Assembly: GCF_964036595.1 (NCBI RefSeq)
Contig: NZ_OZ038523.1
Coordinates: 3,664,501 to 3,728,500 of the forward strand
Direction: 5' to 3'
Length of the DNA: 64,000 bases
Source of the DNA: Tenacibaculum sp. 190524A05c
GTDB lineage: Bacteria; Bacteroidota; Bacteroidia; Flavobacteriales; Flavobacteriaceae
Shown here: positions 17,866-26,489 of the stretch, one piece after another
How positions within the stretch are numbered: the first letter of the stretch is position 1
Layout of the letters: each line of letters starts with the position of its first letter
Position numbers and translations under genes: made by a program
The notes under the pieces: generated by a model
The model's database searches: none
Told to the model about the DNA's origin: nothing
What the model saw: the letters and a program-made list of their open reading frames with translations, nothing else

Positions 17866-18537
17866 TTAGCTTCTTGAAGGAAATACTCCTTGTAAACAAA
17901 TAATATATCTCACGACTGTGTAAGGTTGTCTATTATCAAATGACTGACTAGCCCCAGCTTGTCCAATCGTAACCGTACCCGCAACATTTACTGGTGCTAA
18001 GAATGGTTTTAATGTAGTGTCTGCTTCATCCGAACTATAGATTTGCACTTCTTGATTACTGAACTCTCCAGTAGCTAAATGTTGGCTTTCATCTGGTTCC
18101 CCATTAGCTCCTGCATCTGCAACTGCTGGAATAGCAATTGTAGCACTTCCTCCGGTACCGTTAAAAGAAGCGGCATGAGTATGAGCTGGCATTTGTAATT
18201 GTGTTAAAGTTCTAAATTCTGCTCCCGCACCTGGCCCTTGTCTATAATCTTGTAAACCTGGTCCACGTCCAGCACTAATAGCAACTCGTCCTCTTAAATC
18301 AGGTAAAGCAAATGTAGTTCTTCCGTCTCCTCCGTATTGCGTTCCTAATATTGAAAATAAGGCTTGGAATTGTGAAATTGGTAATAACTGTCCTTCGCAA
18401 AATGCCCAAGTTCTAGGAGCAAAGTTTCCTGCAAACATTCTAATTTCTCCTATAAATCCTTCTTGTGCTTTTACCTCAGCATTAGACAAAAAGAAACAAA
18501 CAAATAGAAGCCCGATAATTTTTTTAATTGAATTCAT
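17866..18537 (-). CDS. Exported phage tail collar domain protein, copy 1
   Basis: This is the tandem paralogue of the gene downstream: 223 residues, a signal peptide ending in EVKAQ, and the same IGEIRMFAGNFAPRTWAFCE, GGDGRTTFAL and PDLRGRV tail-collar core. The two proteins differ at about 22 positions. These fall mainly in the signal peptide, in residues about 52-60 (PISQFQ here, AINSNT in the other) and in a few C-terminal sites. This copy is probably the promoter-proximal gene: a TAAATTTG -7 box lies 52 bases before the start, and the shared 19-base motif lies upstream of that. The role is unknown; adhesion or surface decoration is a guess. Confidence 0.88.
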   Translation of the reverse strand: MNSIKKIIGLLFVCFFLSNAEVKAQEGFIGEIRMFAGNFAPRTWAFCEGQLLPISQFQALFSILGTQYGGDGRTTFALPDLRGRVAISAGRGPGLQDYRQGPGAGAEFRTLTQLQMPAHTHAASFNGTGGSATIAIPAVADAGANGEPDESQHLATGEFSNQEVQIYSSDEADTTLKPFLAPVNVAGTVTIGQAGASQSFDNRQPYTVVRYIICLQGVFPSRS

Positions 18538-18588
18538 GATAATTTAGTTTTGGTTAGTAAAAATTTTTCGTCTTATATAATTCCAAAA

Positions 18589-18596
18589 CAAATTTA
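18589..18596 (-). promoter_or_regulatory. -7 box (TAAATTTG) of tail-collar gene
   Basis: On the minus strand TAAATTTG matches TAnnTTTG exactly. No TTG lies at the usual -33 distance. Instead the shared motif at 18612-18630 covers that position, as expected for an activator-dependent promoter. Confidence 0.5.
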
Positions 18597-18611
18597 CTAT
18601 CAATCTATACC

Positions 18612-18630
18612 TAGATGATTCTAAAAAGTA
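18612..18630 (-). promoter_or_regulatory. 19-base motif, second copy
   Basis: On the minus strand this reads TACTTTTTAGAATCATCTA, matching the copy upstream of the metalloprotease (14254-14272) at 17 of 19 positions. It ends 15 bases upstream of a perfect -7 box. Confidence 0.5.
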
Positions 18631-18772
18631 TTAAGCGTGTAGTTTTTAGTAATAAGTGTGATTAAAATAGTAATATATGTTTCCCCAGAGTAAATATAGA
18701 AAATATATTTAATTAACTGATTTACAGTTATTATTGGGGTTTCTACCTTTATTTACCGGGTTTAGTTGGTTT

Positions 18773-20272
18773 TTAATTCTTTTTCCAGAAGAAAGGAGTA
18801 AATAAAATTAATACAGTAAATAGCTCTAAACGACCAATTAACATTAAGAAAGAACAAAATAATTTTGCAGGTATAGATAAATGAGCAAAATTATCCACAG
18901 GGCTAACACTACCTATAGCAGGTCCGATATTTCCTAATGACGAGGCACAAGCACCTAAAGCAGATTTTATATCTAAACCCATTGAAGCTAATATAACAGC
19001 TCCAACAATAAAAATTAACATATATAATATAAAGAAGGAAAGTATATTAAATACAATATTTTGTTTCACAGCTTTTCCATCATAGCGTACAGGAATAATA
19101 GCATTTGGGTGTAACGATTTCTTGAATTCAAGAAAGCTATTTTTTAACATCACAATATGTCTAACAATCTTAACTCCTCCGGATGTTGACCCTGCAGAAC
19201 CTCCAACGAAAAAGAGCGAAAAGAAAATTCCTGTAATGAAGAAACTCCACATTGTGAAATCAGCGGTAACGAAACCTGTTGTAGTAACTACAGAGATTAC
19301 TGAGAATAAACTGTGACGGAAGGCACTTTCTGTTTCACCTAATATCATTGGGTGATCTATAGAAGTTTGTAATGTTGGATCTTTGAAAAAGATTATACAT
19401 AACGTAACTAACACAGTTATTGAAAGTATTCCTAAACTATAATATTTAAATTCTTCACTTTCAATTACCTTTCTTACTTTTCCTTTTAGAGCAAAATAAG
19501 TCAATACAAAGTTTGTACCTGCTACAAACATGAAGAAGATAATAATGTATTGAACTAGTGGCATACTATTATAAAAGGCGACACTTGAGTTTTTAGTAGA
19601 AAACCCACCAGTACTTACTGTTGCCATTGCATGATTTATCGCATCGAACCAGGTCATCCCTGCAACTTTAAGTAGTAAGAATTCAGCAACTGTTAATCCA
19701 ACATAAATTAACCATAAGCGTTTTGCTGTATCCGTAATTCTAGGATGTAATTTATCAGCTGATGGTCCAGGAGCTTCAGCCATGAATAACTGCATTCCTC
19801 CAATTCCTAACAAAGGTAATATGGCAATCGTTAATACAATAATTCCCATTCCTCCAATCCAGTGCGTTGCACTTCTCCAAAAGAGAATGCCTTTTGGCAT
19901 ACTTTCAATATCCGTTAATATTGAAGAACCTGTGGTTGAATATCCGGATATCGTTTCAAATATAGCATTGGTTACCGAAGGAATACTACCTGTTAGCAAA
20001 TATGGTAACATTCCAGTAATTGTTAGTGTAATCCAACCTAGAGTAACGATGAGGTATCCTTCTTTCTTTTGAAGTTTGTTATTGTCGGGTTTATTAAAAA
20101 AATAGAGTAGTAGTCCTATAAAAATAGTGATAATCCCAGCATTTAATATTCCTAAAGTGGCTTCTTCCTTAAAGTATAAACTAAAAGGAATGGCTAACCA
20201 CATAAAAAAACCATTGAGTACAGCTGTAATTCCTGCAAATCGGAATATTAATTTGAGATTTAAATTGTCCAT
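18773..20272 (-). CDS. trkH: Trk potassium uptake channel subunit TrkH
   Basis: This 499-residue integral membrane protein is the pore subunit of the Trk/Ktr potassium system. Four pore-loop signatures can be seen: ETISGYSTTGSSIL, AMATVSTGGFSTKN, VVTTTGFVTADF and ASSLGNIGPAIG, separated by about ten hydrophobic segments. The length is normal for TrkH. Its start codon overlaps the trkA stop by one base (TAATG), so it is translated in concert with its regulatory subunit. It is unrelated in function to the surface genes downstream. Confidence 0.95.
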   Translation of the reverse strand: MDNLNLKLIFRFAGITAVLNGFFMWLAIPFSLYFKEEATLGILNAGIITIFIGLLLYFFNKPDNNKLQKKEGYLIVTLGWITLTITGMLPYLLTGSIPSVTNAIFETISGYSTTGSSILTDIESMPKGILFWRSATHWIGGMGIIVLTIAILPLLGIGGMQLFMAEAPGPSADKLHPRITDTAKRLWLIYVGLTVAEFLLLKVAGMTWFDAINHAMATVSTGGFSTKNSSVAFYNSMPLVQYIIIFFMFVAGTNFVLTYFALKGKVRKVIESEEFKYYSLGILSITVLVTLCIIFFKDPTLQTSIDHPMILGETESAFRHSLFSVISVVTTTGFVTADFTMWSFFITGIFFSLFFVGGSAGSTSGGVKIVRHIVMLKNSFLEFKKSLHPNAIIPVRYDGKAVKQNIVFNILSFFILYMLIFIVGAVILASMGLDIKSALGACASSLGNIGPAIGSVSPVDNFAHLSIPAKLFCSFLMLIGRLELFTVLILFTPFFWKKN

Positions 20273-21618
20273 TAATTAAATAGGTCTTCTACTGTAGAAA
20301 TTGCTTCAGGTAAACAGAAAACAATTACGTGATCTCCTGCTTGGATTTGCATATTACCAAATGACATTAATGCTTCTCCATTTCTAATAATTCCACCAAA
20401 AACGGCTTCTCTAGGGAAACGCAAATCTCTAATTGGTTTTTCAGTTACTTTGGCATTTGCTTGAACTTCAAATTCAAAAACTTCAGCATCTACATTATGT
20501 AAGTTTGCAAGTGCTAATATCTCTCCTTTTCTTATGTGGCGAAAAATATTACTCGCTGCAATTAATTTTTTGTTAATCAGTGTATCAATTCCAATAGTTT
20601 GAGAAATATTGATATAATCCATATTTTCAACTAAAGCAACAGTCTTTTTTACACCTTTTGATTTAGCAACTAAACATGACATGATGTTTGTTTCAGAATC
20701 ACCAGTTACGGCAATAAAAGCATCCATATCTCTAATGTTTTCTTCTTCTAATAGTTCCAAATCTCTACCATCACCATTGATCACTAATGTAGATCTTAAA
20801 TCTTCAGCAAGAGTAAGTGCTTTTTCTCTTTTCTTTTCAATCAGCTTTACTTTAAAATCTTCTTTACAAAGATTTCGCGCCGTTTTCATACCAATACTAC
20901 TACCACCGAGAATCATCACATTTTTAATTTCAATGTGTTCTTTACCACAAATAGGATATAACTTTTCTATACTATAATTAGGAACAGAAAAATAAACCTG
21001 ATCGTTCATTTTATATTCCGTATCTCCTCTTGGTATTATAGTTTGAGCAATTCCTTCTCTTTTAATGGCGATGGTGATAAAATCAACCATGTTGAATTTT
21101 TCTTTGGCTTCCTTAACAGTTAAATCAACAATAGGAGATTTATATCCTAAAGTTGTTCCCATTACATTAAAAAGACCATTTTCAAAAGCAACCGTATCAT
21201 TAAAAGAAGATTGGTAGAGTAACTGTTTAATTTCTTCTGCAGCTAATTCTTCTGGAGAAATCATAAAATCAACTCCAAAATCTTTAAAATCTACAACATC
21301 GCTACTTAAGAATTCGGGGTTTTTAATTCTAGCAATTGTTTTTTTAACTCCTAAAGCCTTTCCTACGACAGAGATTGTAAAATTGGTATTCTGACTTTCG
21401 GTTACTGCTAATAATAAATCAGCAGAACCTATTCCAATCTCCTTCAATAATTTAATTGAAGTTGCATCTCCTTTTTTTGTGATTACATCTAAGTGATTGT
21501 TGATGTAATTCAATCGATCACCATTTAAATCAACAATGTAAGTGTCTTGAGATTCGTACGAAAGTAACTTAGCCAAATGAAATCCAACATCTCCTGCTCC
21601 GGCTATTATAATTTTCAT
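20272..21618 (-). CDS. trkA: Trk potassium uptake regulatory subunit TrkA
   Basis: This protein has 448 residues from the ATG at 21618 (MKIIIAGAGDVGFHLAKLL). An in-frame ATG nine codons upstream would add an unlikely tail before the nucleotide-binding fold. There are two repeats of an N-terminal NAD(H)/ATP-binding RCK fold, with GAGDVG near residue 7 and GGSSIG in the second half, each followed by a TrkA_C segment. It is the cytoplasmic gating ring of the TrkH channel. It is the first gene of the trkA-trkH operon, with a perfect -7 box 25 bases upstream of the start. Confidence 0.95.
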   Translation of the reverse strand: MKIIIAGAGDVGFHLAKLLSYESQDTYIVDLNGDRLNYINNHLDVITKKGDATSIKLLKEIGIGSADLLLAVTESQNTNFTISVVGKALGVKKTIARIKNPEFLSSDVVDFKDFGVDFMISPEELAAEEIKQLLYQSSFNDTVAFENGLFNVMGTTLGYKSPIVDLTVKEAKEKFNMVDFITIAIKREGIAQTIIPRGDTEYKMNDQVYFSVPNYSIEKLYPICGKEHIEIKNVMILGGSSIGMKTARNLCKEDFKVKLIEKKREKALTLAEDLRSTLVINGDGRDLELLEEENIRDMDAFIAVTGDSETNIMSCLVAKSKGVKKTVALVENMDYINISQTIGIDTLINKKLIAASNIFRHIRKGEILALANLHNVDAEVFEFEVQANAKVTEKPIRDLRFPREAVFGGIIRNGEALMSFGNMQIQAGDHVIVFCLPEAISTVEDLFN

Positions 21619-21642
21619 ATTAAAAATTAAAAATATAGAATG

Positions 21643-21650
21643 CAAAGGTA
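21643..21650 (-). promoter_or_regulatory. Putative -7 box of trkA-trkH (TACCTTTG)
   Basis: On the minus strand TACCTTTG fits TAnnTTTG exactly and lies 25 bases before the chosen trkA start. The nearest upstream TTG is 26 bases away, longer than usual, so the -33 half is weak. Confidence 0.45.
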
Positions 21651-21759
21651 CATCTTTAAGATGAAAAAAATAAAATCAACATGTATTTAATGTTTTCCTA
21701 GGAGCTTAATTTCAAATTATTTGATTTCTTATCTTTACACCAAATTGTAGAAAAAGGAC

Positions 21760-22446
21760 ATGAAAAAAATGAATATAAAGTCTTGGGCTATAGAAGATAG
21801 ACCAAGGGAAAAGTTGTTGTTAAAAGGAATACAAAACTTGTCTAATGCAGAACTTGTTGCTATACTTATTGGTTCGGGGAATAGAGATGAAACCGCTGTA
21901 ACTTTATCAAAGAGAATTTTAAACTCAACTCAAAATAATTTAAACAAGCTTGCAAAGCTTTCTGCGGAAGAATTGCAACGATTTAAAGGAGTAGGAGAGG
22001 CTAAAGCTATCGCAATAATTACTGCTTTAGAACTAGGTAAAAGACAATTTTTTGAAGATACTGTAATTCAATCAAAAATAAGTTCATCCAAAAACGTATT
22101 TGATTTAATGCAACCTAAGTTAGCGGATTTACCTCATGAAGAATTTTGGGTTGTTTATTTGGATAATGCTAATAAAGTAATTGACAAACAACAAATAAGT
22201 AAAGGAGGATTAACATCAACATTAGTAGATGTCCGCTTAATTTATAAGAGGGCAATAGAGCTAGCTGCAATTGGAATAATCATTTGTCATAATCATCCTT
22301 CAGGTAAAGTTGATCCTAGTCATTCTGACATTGAACTAACTCAGCAAATCAAAGAAGCGGGGATTACACTTAATATAAAACTGCTTGATCATTTAATAAT
22401 TGGTAAAAAGAAGTATTTTAGCTTTGCAGACGAAGGAATTTTATAA
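21760..22446 (+). CDS. radC: RadC family JAB-domain protein
   Basis: This 228-residue protein begins with the RadC signature WAIEDRPREKLLLKG. A helix-hairpin-helix region (LQRFKGVGEAKAIAI) follows, then a JAB/MPN metalloprotease-like domain with the metal-binding motif HNHPSGKVDPSHSD. RadC was once linked to DNA repair, but its biochemical role is unsettled. It lies at the head of a three-gene plus-strand run with the polysaccharide deacetylase-like and GNAT-like genes, 8 bases before the next start. This is probably an operon of convenience rather than of function. Confidence 0.93.
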   Translation: MKKMNIKSWAIEDRPREKLLLKGIQNLSNAELVAILIGSGNRDETAVTLSKRILNSTQNNLNKLAKLSAEELQRFKGVGEAKAIAIITALELGKRQFFEDTVIQSKISSSKNVFDLMQPKLADLPHEEFWVVYLDNANKVIDKQQISKGGLTSTLVDVRLIYKRAIELAAIGIIICHNHPSGKVDPSHSDIELTQQIKEAGITLNIKLLDHLIIGKKKYFSFADEGIL

Positions 22447-22454
22447 ATCTAATT

Positions 22455-23759
22455 TTGATACTAGTTTATACACATAAAGTTACACCACGTGTTCGGTATA
22501 TATTCAAGCATATCTTTACTCGAGTATTATCAATTGAGATTGACTTTACTTCTAAGGTAGAAGAATTTGTGGCTTTTAATGGACCAAAACTTTCATATAC
22601 GAATGTGGCTTTAGGAAGTGAGTTTTTTATCAAGAGTACAGATTTATTATTTGAGCAAGGTGTGAGTGATTCTGAAATTAATATTTCAACTTGGGATAAT
22701 GTACCATGTTTCTTCTTTCAAGGAAGTAAATCCACAATTCCTTTTGATATATTTTCAGCAAGCTTCTACTTAATTACAAGATATGAAGAATACTTACCTC
22801 ATATAAAAGATAAACATGGTCGTTTTACAGCTGATCAAAGTTTGGCTTATATGCATGGATTTCTTGAAAAGCCAGTTGTAGATATTTGGGCTTATAAATT
22901 GAAAAAAGCATTACAAGAACGATTTCCGGATTACGAATATCCAGAAAGAAAGTATACATATATGTCTACGATTGATGTTGATAATGCATTTGCTTATAAA
23001 CATAAAAGTGTTGTTCGTTCAATTGGAGGATTACTAAAGGACTTGTATAAGCTTAATATTTTTAATGTAATTGATAGACTAGCAGTTCGTTTTAATTTGA
23101 GGAAAGATCCATTTAATACTTTTGAGGAATTAATTAATTTGAAGAAAAAGTATAATGTTAGAACGATATTCTTTTTTCTCATAGGTGATTATACAACTTT
23201 CGATACTAATGTTTCTGCTTCTAAATCTAAATTCAGATTACTAATTAAAGATATGGTAGATTATGCAAGAGTTGGTTTGCATCCATCTTACTATACAATG
23301 AGTAACAATAGTAAGTTGAAAGAGGAAAAACAAAGAATGGAGGGAATAACGAACATGCCAATATTTAGATCACGCCAACATTATTTGCGTTTTTCATTGC
23401 CTGATACCTATCAAAGATTAATAGATTTAGAAATAAAAGAAGATTACTCTATGGGATATGCAAGTCATACTGGTTTTAGAGCTAGTACTTGCACACCTTT
23501 CTATTTCTATGATTTGGACTTTGAAATTCAAACACCTCTAAAAATATTTCCTTTCGCTTTAATGGACACAACATTAAATGACTATATGAAACTTACACCT
23601 AAACAGTCTTTAGGAAAAATAAGCGAACTTAAAAGAGAAGTAAAAAAAGTTAATGGAACATTTATTACGCTTTTTCATAATGAGAGCTTGAGTGATTATT
23701 TACGATGGAAAGGTTGGAAAAGAGTTTACGAATCAATGTTGAAAATAGCTACTAATTAA
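22455..23759 (+). CDS. Polysaccharide deacetylase-like protein with DUF7033-type N-terminus
   Basis: This 434-residue protein has no signal peptide. The N-terminal half contains FDIFSASFYLITRYEEY and a FTADQSLAYMHGFLEKPVVD segment, typical of a domain (DUF7033) preceding carbohydrate esterase 4-like folds. The catalytic half has the motif-1-like STIDVDNA, then VRTIFFFLIGDYT, VGLHPSYYT and FHNESLSDY. These resemble the Asp and His positions of NodB-type deacetylases, although the exact metal triad cannot be verified by eye. The product probably modifies surface or capsular polysaccharide. It overlaps the next gene by one base (TAATG), implying coupling. Confidence 0.82.
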   Translation: MILVYTHKVTPRVRYIFKHIFTRVLSIEIDFTSKVEEFVAFNGPKLSYTNVALGSEFFIKSTDLLFEQGVSDSEINISTWDNVPCFFFQGSKSTIPFDIFSASFYLITRYEEYLPHIKDKHGRFTADQSLAYMHGFLEKPVVDIWAYKLKKALQERFPDYEYPERKYTYMSTIDVDNAFAYKHKSVVRSIGGLLKDLYKLNIFNVIDRLAVRFNLRKDPFNTFEELINLKKKYNVRTIFFFLIGDYTTFDTNVSASKSKFRLLIKDMVDYARVGLHPSYYTMSNNSKLKEEKQRMEGITNMPIFRSRQHYLRFSLPDTYQRLIDLEIKEDYSMGYASHTGFRASTCTPFYFYDLDFEIQTPLKIFPFALMDTTLNDYMKLTPKQSLGKISELKREVKKVNGTFITLFHNESLSDYLRWKGWKRVYESMLKIATN

Positions 23760-24664
23760 TGATACGCGTAGTTTCGAGGAAAAGACTGAATGTTGAGAAA
23801 TATAATGATTGTATTGCAAATTCAATACAGTCAAATGTTTTTGGATTCTCTTGGTATTTAGATGAAGTTGCTGATCGTTGGAGTGTTTTAGTTTTAGATG
23901 ACTATGATGCTGTAATGCCAATTCCGTGGAGGAGAAAGTTTTTCATAAAATATACGTATCAGCCATATTGGACAATACAATTGGGAATATATTCCAAAGA
24001 AGTTGTTGATGAAAATGAGTTTTTAATAGAATTGTTCAGTGAGTTTAAGTATACAAGTCTTCGAATGAATGCTTCTAATGCATTTAGTATGTTTCATCCT
24101 TATCATTTGCAAAAACGACTTCAAGTGATTTCTTTAAAAGATACTTACGACTCTATTTTTTCAAAATATAATAGAAATAGAAGGAGGGAATTAAAGAAAG
24201 CGAAACAGGAGGATTTAGTTGAAAATTGGAATGACAATCCTAAGAAATTGATTGATTTATTTCAGGAAAATGTAGGAAAAAGAGTTTCAAAGATTACATC
24301 TGAAGATTATTTGAGATTATATAAGTTGATGAATATTTGCCTTGAAAAAAAGGTTGGAGAATTATTGACAATCTACAACAAGGAAAATGAATTGATTTCA
24401 GGAGCTTTCTTTTTAAAACACAAAGAACGAGTAACCGAACTGGTTTGTTCATCTGACTTTAAAAATAGAAATAACGGCGCAAATACGTTCATGAATGATC
24501 GTGCGATATTTAAGTATCAACGTAATTATACACTCTTCGACTTTGGAGGGTCTTCAATGAAAAATATAGCTAAGTATTACGAAAGTTTTGGAGCGGAAGA
24601 CGAAGCATATATTCAACTTCATAGAAATAAGTTACCAAAGCTTTTAAGATTCTTTAAGCGTTAG
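23759..24664 (+). CDS. GNAT/FemAB-like acyltransferase
   Basis: This 301-residue cytoplasmic protein looks like the FemAB/GNAT group. It has an N-terminal half with SIQSNVFGFSWYLDEVAD and a basic stretch RNRRRELKKA. The C-terminal GNAT-like part has SGAFFLKHKERVTELVCSS and a closing FDFGGSSMKNIAKYYESFGA. Proteins of this type sit beside polysaccharide deacetylase-like genes in flavobacteria and are thought to act in surface glycan or lipid assembly, though the substrate is unknown. It starts inside the previous stop codon. Its last 11 bases overlap the convergent acyltransferase gene on the other strand. Confidence 0.78.
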   Translation: MIRVVSRKRLNVEKYNDCIANSIQSNVFGFSWYLDEVADRWSVLVLDDYDAVMPIPWRRKFFIKYTYQPYWTIQLGIYSKEVVDENEFLIELFSEFKYTSLRMNASNAFSMFHPYHLQKRLQVISLKDTYDSIFSKYNRNRRRELKKAKQEDLVENWNDNPKKLIDLFQENVGKRVSKITSEDYLRLYKLMNICLEKKVGELLTIYNKENELISGAFFLKHKERVTELVCSSDFKNRNNGANTFMNDRAIFKYQRNYTLFDFGGSSMKNIAKYYESFGAEDEAYIQLHRNKLPKLLRFFKR

Positions 24665-25262
24665 TTATAATAGATTTATAAGAATTAGGGATTTTTCTAT
24701 TAAATTTTAATGAAGATAAATCTTCGGAATAAGGAGCTTTTACTTTTATTACTTCACATGGGTTTCCAAATGCTATAGTGTTATCGGGTATATTTTTTGT
24801 TACAACAGAATTTGCGCCAATAACGACATTATTACCAATAGAGACTTCAGGAAGAATAGTCGAATTTGCTCCAATCCAAACATTATCACCAATCTTAATT
24901 GGATTAGAATTTTCATGTTTTCTAAAGTTTTGTAGGTTGTGATTAGCAGAAATAATTGAAACACCTGGTCCCAACTCAATATTCGAACCGAAAATAATTC
25001 TGTTATTTGCTTGAATATAAGTGTTTAATCCATCTCCAGGATCACAAAGGATTCCTTTAGTTATGTTTTCAGGAGCGATAACTTTAGAGGTAAAATGAAC
25101 AGGCCACTTTACTTTCGGGTTTAATCGAAATAATTTTTGAGGTATTAGATAATGAAAAAAGAGTATATAATAACGCTGATAACCATATTTCGGACGATAA
25201 TATTCCGGGTAAAACCAATTTATAATCCATCCAAAGAAAAAAAAATCTAACTTATCAAACAT
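24654..25262 (-). CDS. Left-handed beta-helix acyltransferase
   Basis: This 202-residue protein has hexapeptide repeats: VWIGANSTILPEVSIG followed by NNVVIGANSVVTKNIPDN. It matches the serine/sugar O-acetyltransferase family (LbH_MAT-like), with the likely catalytic His in the ISANHNL segment. It probably acetylates a sugar or polysaccharide precursor. The start overlaps the end of the flippase gene by 8 bases, so the two are translationally linked and both belong to surface polysaccharide work. The 3' end overlaps the convergent GNAT-like gene by 11 bases. Confidence 0.85.
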   Translation of the reverse strand: MFDKLDFFFFGWIINWFYPEYYRPKYGYQRYYILFFHYLIPQKLFRLNPKVKWPVHFTSKVIAPENITKGILCDPGDGLNTYIQANNRIIFGSNIELGPGVSIISANHNLQNFRKHENSNPIKIGDNVWIGANSTILPEVSIGNNVVIGANSVVTKNIPDNTIAFGNPCEVIKVKAPYSEDLSSLKFNRKIPNSYKSIITNA

Positions 25263-26445
25263 CTAATTTTTTTAAACAATTTAGAAAATAAAATAATAAT
25301 ATAAAATAACCTATTCCACCAAAAAAGGATAAAATTGATATTGTATAGATAATATTGTTAAATACATTACCGTAATATATGGCAATTAAATTAATTAAGA
25401 GTAAATAACAATTAAATAACAATCCGGTTTTGTTTTTATCTAAAACAATAATTAAACTGCTAATAGGGTTGAAAGTACTTCTGGCAATTATTAAGAATGA
25501 CAATATGAATAAGAAAACTCTAAGATTCATCCATTGATTTTTAAAATAAGACTCTAGTAGATGTATTCCTAAAGTGTTAATTGCTATAACGATAGCGATC
25601 ATAATTACTGCGTTAAATTTTGCTACCTTTTTCGTTAATTTTAGTAATTCTGATTTTTGTCGTTTTTTTAGCTCAGAAGATTCTTGAAAGTATACTTGAG
25701 AAACCGATGAGGATATTAAATGCAGGGGCGCTCCAAGTATTTTAACGCTGAAAAAGTAAACTCCGGCTTGTTCGATACTGAAAAATGCTAACAAAAGAAT
25801 GGGCATCGTATAATTAGCAAGAGCATTTATAAGGTTTGAAGGGAAAAGATATTTAATAATAGAACTGTTTGATGAAATCTCTGATTTTATTTTAGGTACT
25901 GAGATGATATCTAGATATTCTTTATTTCTTGAAAAATAATATATGGATATTAAAATTTGCGTAATTAAAAAAGAAAAAATTAACCCCAAAAACTCGAGAT
26001 AGCTGTAAAGTAATATTTGGAGAGAAAAATTACATAATGTTATAAAAATTTTACTGTTTGAAATTGTTAAGAATTTTTTTTTAAAGGTAAAAAAACTCTC
26101 GTGTACTAAATTAAAAGATAGAATTATAGAGTTAATAATTGATATTATTAAAATATTTCTATTAATATTTGGAAAAAAATCAGAAATTATATAAAAAAAA
26201 CCAAGGTTAAAAAAACCAATGCCTGTAATTAGTAAAAAGAGGAAATTAAACCAGTTTTTACCTTCATTGACATTTTTTGAAATAACTATACATTTATCTA
26301 ACTGTAACGTGTTAATTATGGATAAAATACTACTAACGCTTATGAATAAACCTAAGTAACCAAAAGCTTGTTCACCATATAATTTGGCAATATAAATAGA
26401 GGCTATCATTGCAATTACCTGTGCAATGATTGTTCCTCTGAACAT
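25255..26445 (-). CDS. Polysaccharide flippase-like membrane protein
   Basis: This protein of 396 residues from the first ATG has about ten to twelve hydrophobic segments and fits the MATE/oligosaccharide flippase (Wzx-like) superfamily that moves lipid-linked sugars across the inner membrane. The N-terminus seems cut. The usual family start (a few residues before a FRGTIIAQ-type helix) continues in frame upstream of the ATG as INIFLKNIII, before a stop codon, with no ATG there. An ATT or ATC start about 10 codons earlier is plausible. It overlaps the acyltransferase gene by 8 bases. The preceding subtilase gene ends 44 bases upstream of the ATG. Confidence 0.8.
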   Translation of the reverse strand: MFRGTIIAQVIAMIASIYIAKLYGEQAFGYLGLFISVSSILSIINTLQLDKCIVISKNVNEGKNWFNFLFLLITGIGFFNLGFFYIISDFFPNINRNILIISIINSIILSFNLVHESFFTFKKKFLTISNSKIFITLCNFSLQILLYSYLEFLGLIFSFLITQILISIYYFSRNKEYLDIISVPKIKSEISSNSSIIKYLFPSNLINALANYTMPILLLAFFSIEQAGVYFFSVKILGAPLHLISSSVSQVYFQESSELKKRQKSELLKLTKKVAKFNAVIMIAIVIAINTLGIHLLESYFKNQWMNLRVFLFILSFLIIARSTFNPISSLIIVLDKNKTGLLFNCYLLLINLIAIYYGNVFNNIIYTISILSFFGGIGYFILLFYFLNCLKKLDV

Positions 26446-26489
26446 AATTATAATATTTTTTAAAAAAATATTGATTACGTGTTTTTAGT

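Noticed and set aside
17105..18537. Prophage remnant suggested by tail-collar genes
   Set aside because: Both proteins have signal peptides, and no other phage gene, integrase or attachment site lies near; potassium-transport genes follow directly.
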